From a virus: a stretch of DNA of 41,135 nt. Location of the stretch: IMG/VR virus record IMGVR_UViG_3300042923_000953, positions 1-41,135 of that record; one strand, written 5' to 3'. The notes below the pieces were generated by a model, which was given only the letters and a program-made list of their open reading frames with translations, did not search any database and was not told where the DNA came from. Of the stretch, positions 36,319 to 41,135 are shown piece after piece. The first letter of the stretch is position 1; each line of letters opens with the position of its first letter. Both the position numbers and the translations under genes were made by a program.

Positions 36319-36513
36319 AAAGTCATTAAAAAAAATTTCATTTATACCTATCCCTAATACTCTACTGATAGCAAAAGCTTCATCAATGTAAAACCTAGAT
36401 TTTCCTAACTCTTTTTTTACATATGTTGTTGTAGGTAAGTTAATTTCTCTAGCCATATCTTCTTGACTTAAGCCTTTCGTTTGTCGTAATATTTTTAATT
36501 TTATGTTAGCCAC
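36307..36513 (-). CDS. Cro-like HTH regulator, GTG start
   Basis: A 68-aa protein starting at GTG 36511-36513 after AGGAGGTG. The single HTH, LRQTKGLSQEDMAREINLPT, occupies residues 9-28, followed by a short tail. It is the first gene of the lytic (minus-strand) transcript opposite the CI repressor. It should bind the same GTGTCT operators and turn off the repressor. Confidence 0.85.
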   Translation of the reverse strand: MANIKLKILRQTKGLSQEDMAREINLPTTTYVKKELGKSRFYIDEAFAISRVLGIGINEIFFNDFVSK

Positions 36514-36543
36514 TATTCAACACCTCCTTTTATATCTTTTAAT

Positions 36544-36593
36544 GTGTCTTCATTAGACACTTACAGTATAAAACATATGTCGAATTATGTCAA
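36544..36593 (-). promoter_or_regulatory. early lytic promoter with operator
   Basis: On the minus strand TTGACA (36588-36593), 17-bp spacer and TATACT (36565-36570) drive the Cro-like gene. The inverted repeat GTGTCT-TCATT-AGACAC (36544-36560) begins 5 bp after the -10, covering the transcription start, as expected for CI repression. Confidence 0.82.
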
Positions 36594-36623
36594 CGCTTTT
36601 ATATAAATATTTTCCTTTTTTTA

Positions 36624-36652
36624 TTGTAATGTGTCTTTTTGTGGGGTATAAT
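36624..36652 (+). promoter_or_regulatory. repressor promoter with operator half-site
   Basis: TTGTAA (36624-36629), 17-bp spacer, TATAAT (36647-36652). A half operator GTGTCT (36631-36636) is inside the spacer, so CI or Cro may bind here weakly. It drives the CI gene at 36686. Confidence 0.78.
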
Positions 36653-36685
36653 AAATATATATTAATAAAAAAAGGAATGATATAT

Positions 36686-37366
36686 ATGACAAATAGTAAT
36701 AGTTTTTATAAAGTTATAGGCAAAAAAATAAAAGAAATACGGACAAAAAAAGGTTGGAGTTTAGAAAGACTTGGAGAACAAATCGGAAAAACTAAAAAAA
36801 CTGTACAAAGATATGAGAATGGCGAACACAAACTACCACTCGAAACAATGAAACAGATTACAGACGCTTTAGATTACGATTGGAAAGACTTTGAAGTTTT
36901 TATGACTAATGAATTTAATAACACAAATCAATTTATCGAAGAACCAGCAACACCTTATGTTTTAAACAAAGGATATTTAAAAGTCTACGGCAAAATTTGT
37001 GCTGGAAACGGAAAGTTTGCATTTGAAGATTTAATAGATGAAATAATTTGCCCTTACCCAAGAGCAAAAGGAGATATGATTGCATTACAGGTCGATGGAG
37101 AGAGCATGAATAAAATTATTCCTAATGGAGTATATGCAATGCTAAACTTACAACCTACTGTAGAAAACGGGCAGATAGTAGCGGTAATAATTGATCATGA
37201 AGACGCTATGCTAAAAAGATTTTATAAAGTAGATGATGAAACAATTATGTTAAAGCCAGAGAGCAACGATACAAGTTTTAAAGCCAAAACATTTATAGGT
37301 GAGGAAATTAATAAGTTAAAAATTATAGGGAAATATATCGGTTATGTAACACCTTATGTTGATTAA
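36686..37366 (+). CDS. LexA-type CI repressor (HTH + S24 peptidase)
   Basis: A 226-aa protein starting MTNSNSFYKVIGKKIKEIRT at ATG 36686. The HTH is at residues 24-45 (WSLERLGEQIGKTKKTVQRY). The cleavage site is Ala106-Gly107 (KICAGNGKF), the catalytic Ser140 is in DGESMN and Lys177 is in AMLKRF. This indicates RecA-stimulated self-cleavage on DNA damage. It is the main lysogeny repressor, opposite the Cro gene. Confidence 0.93.
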   Translation: MTNSNSFYKVIGKKIKEIRTKKGWSLERLGEQIGKTKKTVQRYENGEHKLPLETMKQITDALDYDWKDFEVFMTNEFNNTNQFIEEPATPYVLNKGYLKVYGKICAGNGKFAFEDLIDEIICPYPRAKGDMIALQVDGESMNKIIPNGVYAMLNLQPTVENGQIVAVIIDHEDAMLKRFYKVDDETIMLKPESNDTSFKAKTFIGEEINKLKIIGKYIGYVTPYVD

Positions 37367-37411
37367 CATAAGTGGGTTTAATATTAAAAATAAAAGGGAG
37401 AATATTAAAAT

Positions 37412-38665
37412 ATGAAAAGAAGTTATATTGCATTATTAATGATCTTAACCATGTGGTTTGGTTTTACTGGTATTCAGCGTTTTATTAAAAAACAATATTT
37501 TATAGGGGCGGTATACTTATTAACTTTTGGTTTGCTTGGCGTTGGTTGGCTTTACGACATTATAAAAGTAATTATATGGTCATTTAAAGCATGGCCTAAA
37601 GACAAAATTCAGTTAATAAAACTAAAAGAAAAACAAATACAAAATAGACAAATCAATAAGGATCTACCCACTAAAAAAGAAAAAGAAAAACCAAAGAAAA
37701 TAACGCAATCATCAATTGCATTTATTAACCAGTCAGCCTTAGAATACGAAAAATGTTATTTATTGCCTACTGATTTTGTTGTATTAGATTTTGAAACAAC
37801 TGGTTTTTCGTATAACGCTGATGAAATAATAGAAATTGGAGCAATAAAATATATAAATTTTGAAGTAGTAGATAAATTTGAAACAATTGTCAATCCAGGG
37901 ATTGAAATTTCTAAAAAGATACAATCAATAACTGGCTTAACTAACGAAGAGTTAAAACGTGGACCATTTATTGATTTTGTATTACCTAAGCTATTAGATT
38001 TTATTGGTGATGATATCATTATTGCTCATAATGCTCCTTTTGATGTGAAATTTTTGCTGTGGAATATAGCAAGATTAAATATTTCATACAAAAAATTTAA
38101 AGCAATAGATACTCTTAAAATGGCGCAAAAATTAATACCGACTGAAAATCATCAACTTGAAACTTTAAAGAATTATTTGAATTTAAACAATCATAAGTCA
38201 CATAGTGCCACAGAAGATTGTTTTGTTACTGGGGAATTATACAAACATTGTTATAATTTAGTAAATAAGCCTATTGACGAAGAAAAAACGAAATATTTTA
38301 ATAATGTAAAGCAAATTTTATTAAAAAATAACTTAGATATTAGTCTTTTAAAATTCAACGAAACACAAGACAAATATAATTTTATTAAATACTACTACCC
38401 TATTTTTGAATTTAAGACAGGCAAAAAAATATACGGACTTACTAAAAAATCTAAAGAAGAGGTATTAGTAATTTGGAATGAGGCTGTATTAGAGGACTCA
38501 ACAAAAAGCGAGCACGGCAATACTAGAATTATTTTAAATAGTCCTGATGATATTTTTAAAGTAGCTGATATTATTCTTGAAAATTATCGTCAAGTAATAA
38601 AAAGAATGGAAGAAGAAAATCTGTTTTCTTGTAGTGGTGAATACTTAAAAGGATATTATTATTAA
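37412..38665 (+). CDS. TM2-type membrane protein fused to DEDDh exonuclease
   Basis: A 417-aa protein. Residues 1-58 are a two-helix TM2-like membrane anchor (MWFGFTGIQRFIKKQYFIGA then GLLGVGWLYDI). A charged linker is followed by a DnaQ/DEDDh 3'-5' exonuclease at about 121-280: D126 and E128 in LDFETTG, D211 in HNAPFD, H264 and D269 in SHSATED. All five catalytic residues are present. A C-terminal 130-residue part is unknown. The gene follows CI in the same direction, so it should be expressed in the lysogen. A membrane-held nuclease is a good candidate for superinfection exclusion; that is inference. Confidence 0.78.
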   Translation: MKRSYIALLMILTMWFGFTGIQRFIKKQYFIGAVYLLTFGLLGVGWLYDIIKVIIWSFKAWPKDKIQLIKLKEKQIQNRQINKDLPTKKEKEKPKKITQSSIAFINQSALEYEKCYLLPTDFVVLDFETTGFSYNADEIIEIGAIKYINFEVVDKFETIVNPGIEISKKIQSITGLTNEELKRGPFIDFVLPKLLDFIGDDIIIAHNAPFDVKFLLWNIARLNISYKKFKAIDTLKMAQKLIPTENHQLETLKNYLNLNNHKSHSATEDCFVTGELYKHCYNLVNKPIDEEKTKYFNNVKQILLKNNLDISLLKFNETQDKYNFIKYYYPIFEFKTGKKIYGLTKKSKEEVLVIWNEAVLEDSTKSEHGNTRIILNSPDDIFKVADIILENYRQVIKRMEEENLFSCSGEYLKGYYY

Positions 38666-38677
38666 TAGGAGGATTAT

Positions 38678-38862
38678 ATAGAAGAAATATTAACTATCAA
38701 AGATATAGTGGAACACCTTAAAATCAATAAAAAACTGCTTATAAGCTAATAAAAGATGGAATAACAACAGGAATCAATATTGAAACAGACCAAAGACCTC
38801 AATATCAAATCCTAAAAGAGGATTTTGAGATGTTTCTAAATAATAATAAATTAAAAGGGTGA
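38678..38862 (+). pseudogene. xis-like excisionase gene with damaged start and frame
   Basis: After AGGAGG the frame starts ATA (38678-38680) and reads EEILTIKDIVEHLKINKK. A run of six A then puts the rest, TAYKLIKDGITTGINIETDQ and RPQYQILKEDFEMFLNNNK, in another frame, ending at TGA 38860. One extra A would restore a continuous HTH_17 excisionase-like protein of about 61 aa placed 4 nt before int. As read, it has neither ATG nor an open frame. The length from ATA to TGA is one base short of a codon multiple. Confidence 0.7.
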
Positions 38863-38866
38863 TATA

Positions 38867-39991
38867 ATGGCAACCATTATCAAAAGAGAAGGCGTTAAAG
38901 GCACATCATTTCAAGTCAGGTATAGAATTGATGGAAAGCAGAGAACCAAATCGTTTGCTGTTACAGATAATACAAAAAAAGCAATCGAATCAACTAAAAA
39001 AGACGCTGAAAAATTTGCAAATAATATTGAAGCTAAAAAGACGCTTGGTGAGGCCAAAGATGAGAGTAATATAACTTTTGGCAAATATGCAGAAACTTTT
39101 ATGAAAATTTATCTTGGAAAAAGAAAAACAACGACTAAAAAAAGTTATTTGAGTTTACTCAATATGTTAAACAAAGATTTAAGCAACAAGAAAATAAAAA
39201 ATATATATGCGCAAGAATTAGATAATCTTTTTTTAAAATATCAAGAAAAGTATACACTAAACACCATGAAAGTTCTGTACACAATATTAAATTTAATTTT
39301 TAATTCAGCAGTTAAAAAAGATGTTATTTTATATAATCCTACAACAAAAATGGATTTTAAATTTATTGAAGAGGATAACATTGATAAAAAGAGTAAGGTT
39401 TTAGATATTTACCTAATTAATCAAATAATTAATTTTTTAAATTCATCAAGTCTAAAATACAAACACTTTGTACAAGTTGCAATTAATACAGGTATGCGTC
39501 GAGGTGAAGTTTTAGCGATAAAATGGATAAATATTAATTTAAAAGAAAATTATATATTGGTAAGTGAAAATTACAATAAATATAATGAAGTTACAAGTAC
39601 AAAAAATAAAAGGAAACGTATTATTCCTATTAATAAAACATTCAAAAATACATTACTTGATATAAAAAAATATCAAGATGAAATGAAACAAATCTTTGGT
39701 TTAAATTATTGTGATAATGATCTAGTTGTTTGCCACGAAAATGGAAATTATTTGTGGTATGGTTCGATTGATTTATTATTCACAAAGATAACTAATGAAT
39801 TTAGACACGTCACAGCTCATATGTTACGTCATACATTTGGAACCATGCTCCGAGGAACAGAAATAAAAGACGTTCAAGAAATGTTCGGACATGCAAAGCC
39901 TGAAACAACTGTAAATATTTACCAACATCATGATGAATTTAAAAAAGAGACAATTAACGCTTTAGATAAAAAATTTAAGTTTATTAATTAA
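38867..39991 (+). CDS. int: tyrosine integrase
   Basis: A 374-aa protein. The N-terminal arm-binding region is followed by a core-binding SAM-like part (FGKYAETFMKIYLGKRKTTT) and the catalytic domain: R211/R212 in NTGMRRGEVL, HMLRH at 318-322, H342 in GHAK, and nucleophile Y352 in NIYQHH. The Shine-Dalgarno is AAAGGGTG. It ends 69 bp before the attR core, with arm-type repeats in between. It recombines attL/attR inside comEC. Confidence 0.96.
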   Translation: MATIIKREGVKGTSFQVRYRIDGKQRTKSFAVTDNTKKAIESTKKDAEKFANNIEAKKTLGEAKDESNITFGKYAETFMKIYLGKRKTTTKKSYLSLLNMLNKDLSNKKIKNIYAQELDNLFLKYQEKYTLNTMKVLYTILNLIFNSAVKKDVILYNPTTKMDFKFIEEDNIDKKSKVLDIYLINQIINFLNSSSLKYKHFVQVAINTGMRRGEVLAIKWININLKENYILVSENYNKYNEVTSTKNKRKRIIPINKTFKNTLLDIKKYQDEMKQIFGLNYCDNDLVVCHENGNYLWYGSIDLLFTKITNEFRHVTAHMLRHTFGTMLRGTEIKDVQEMFGHAKPETTVNIYQHHDEFKKETINALDKKFKFIN

Positions 39992-40011
39992 TGTTGTAAA
40001 ATATGTTGTAA
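39992..40011. repeat. candidate integrase arm-type sites, right arm
   Basis: TGTTGTAA occurs at 39992-39999 and 40004-40011, matching two direct copies and one inverted copy near attL. The first copy overlaps the end of int. Confidence 0.62.
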
Positions 40012-40054
40012 GGGAAAGACTCGCTTAATATATTTAAAGCATATATATAATATT

Positions 40055-41135
40055 CTATACATGATGACTTATTTTTAAATAATCAACATTAAGTTGATAA
40101 TCGTTGATCAATTCTTCCTCAATACTTTGACCTATATCACCTGTAAATAAAAAATGATCTCCATTAAAAACAAAAAATAATACTAAAGAATTGTCATTAC
40201 CAGTATTACTATCGTTAAATGGATTTAATACATTAATCTCAATTTCACCACATCTTACTTTATGATATGCCTGAATCTCAATAACGTTAATTCCATTCTC
40301 GGAGGCAACCTTTTTAATCTCATTTCCTAAATCTGAAGTATCAAATTTATTTAAAACAATATTTTTTACATTTATCTGATCAATTATATATTTATAATCA
40401 CCTGCATGATCTTCATCGCTATGACTGATAAATAAATAATCTAACGTACTCATTTGCATTGACTTTAAATAAGGTACAACATTTCTTTCACCAGGATGGT
40501 AGGTTGAACTAGAAAAATCACCAATTCCACCTGTATCAATTATCGCTGTACAATTATTTGAATCACTTTTAATTAATGCACTGTCACCTTGTCCTACATC
40601 AATATAAGTCACTTCATCTATAATACTAAATTTATGGTAAAAAAGCATGACCAATAAAAAAATAAAACTTATTTGTTTAATCTTTTTTTTGACCTCAAGG
40701 TTTTTTAAAATATGATATAAACAAAAATAATAAAAACAAGTACGCAATACACTAAAATAGCCAATATTATAATCTAATATTGTAATTTTATTAAATAGAA
40801 AAATCAATTCTTCAAAGAAGATAATAAAATACTTTAGAAAGACCTCTGATTTTTTAAAAAATGTTAGAAAAATCGAAACTGGAAAAATGATATAAGTATA
40901 ATATAATCCCAGTACTGGACTTAAGAATACACTTAAGAAATTAAAACTAAAGTCAAAATTTGCGGTAATGGGTAAAGAAAATAATTGGGCTATTAAACTT
41001 ATTTTAAATGGACTTAACCATTTATTTTTACTATATAAAAGTTTATGACTCATCAACAAAACGAAAGTGATTAAATATGATAATTGAAAGCCTGTATCAT
41101 AAATTAGAAAAGGATTGATATATAAATTGATGAGA
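40055..41135 (-). pseudogene. comEC: comEC, large 5'/middle part interrupted by prophage
   Basis: The minus-strand frame is open to the window edge: IYDTGFQLSYLITF near 41100 is the ComEC competence-domain motif (GFQLSY). Membrane helices follow. Then comes the metallo-beta-lactamase-like domain with TYIDVGQGDSALI, DTGG and FISHSDEDHAGD. Translation ends LKISHHV-TAG at 40055-40060 at the att core, where an intact protein would read HHGSKYSSS. ComEC moves single-stranded DNA across the membrane in transformation. The encoded protein lacks the end of the Rec2/nuclease-like domain and may be unstable or inactive. The true start is beyond the right edge. Confidence 0.92.
40060..40086. other. attR: attR core (27-bp direct repeat)
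   Basis: Identical over 27 bases to 21-47 and located inside comEC codons. The phage side of the core supplies a V and stop codon (GTA TAG) to the comEC frame. It lies 69 bp after the int stop. Confidence 0.92.

Noticed and set aside
1-41135. TGA read as Trp (Mycoplasma/Spiroplasma code)
   Set aside because: Well-supported genes end at TGA with overlapping starts (ATGA), and Trp residues in conserved motifs are TGG, so the standard code fits.
1-41135. CRISPR array or insertion sequence
   Set aside because: No regularly spaced direct repeats of CRISPR length and no transposase or IS-type terminal inverted repeats were seen.

Overview
The window is one AT-rich prophage of about 40 kb with a scrap of host chromosome at each end. 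The host gene is comEC, the DNA-uptake channel of natural competence. Its minus-strand reading frame enters from the right edge (41135), runs through the metallo-beta-lactamase-like domain and stops abnormally just after attR. The missing continuation (HH, then GSKYSSS) resumes in the correct frame at bases 1-27. A 27-bp direct repeat (21-47 and 40060-40086) marks the junctions. Genes use the standard code (TGA is a stop, Trp is TGG). No peptidoglycan hydrolase can be seen anywhere in the prophage. Low G+C, standard code and no lysin together suggest a wall-less or atypical Firmicutes/Mollicutes host such as an Acholeplasma-like organism. That host assignment is inference.

Layout, left to right. 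1-200: attL and integrase arm-type repeats. 200-3700: accessory or lysogenic-conversion genes on both strands: a small membrane protein, a plus-strand operon with a tandem-HTH/degenerate-LAGLIDADG protein and an XRE protein, a small membrane/XRE pair, and a probable type I toxin with an overlapping antisense RNA. 3770-20036 (minus strand): late genes read right to left: small and large terminase, portal, ClpP-type protease, HK97 major capsid protein, connectors, major tail protein, tail chaperone with a programmed -1 frameshift, a short tape measure, distal tail proteins, fibre and Ig-like tip proteins, and two membrane proteins where a lysis cassette would be. 20100-21400: possible cos site, HNH nuclease, tRNA-like gene, ArpU-type late regulator. 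21400-33900 (minus strand): early genes, mostly tiny, with DnaD-like replisome organiser, HNH nuclease, sliding-clamp-like protein and Spo0A-C-like regulator. Inside them, at 25205-27741, is a compact ubiquitin-like cassette: a Ubl protein ending in Gly, a ThiF/E1 protein, two unknown proteins and an E2-like protein with a candidate catalytic Cys. Plus-strand single genes (23249-23779, 33967-34659, 34964-35176) interrupt the early block as morons.

35300-40011: lysogeny module. AntA/AntB antirepressor, Cro-like protein and LexA-type CI repressor are arranged around GTGTCT-N5-AGACAC operators. They are followed by a membrane-anchored DEDDh exonuclease, a broken xis-like gene and a tyrosine integrase beside attR.

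In function: CI holds the lysogenic state, and its catalytic dyad and Ala-Gly site imply SOS-induced self-cleavage. Cro/Ant start the early minus-strand genes, the ArpU-like protein probably turns on the late operon, and Int acts at attL/attR. Excision would restore comEC, but the adjacent xis-like gene looks damaged. Many minus-strand genes are too short for routine gene calling. I recovered these by reading Shine-Dalgarno sites and frame continuity; several lack an ATG/GTG/TTG start or carry a single frame lesion, which means gene decay, unusual initiation or sequence error.
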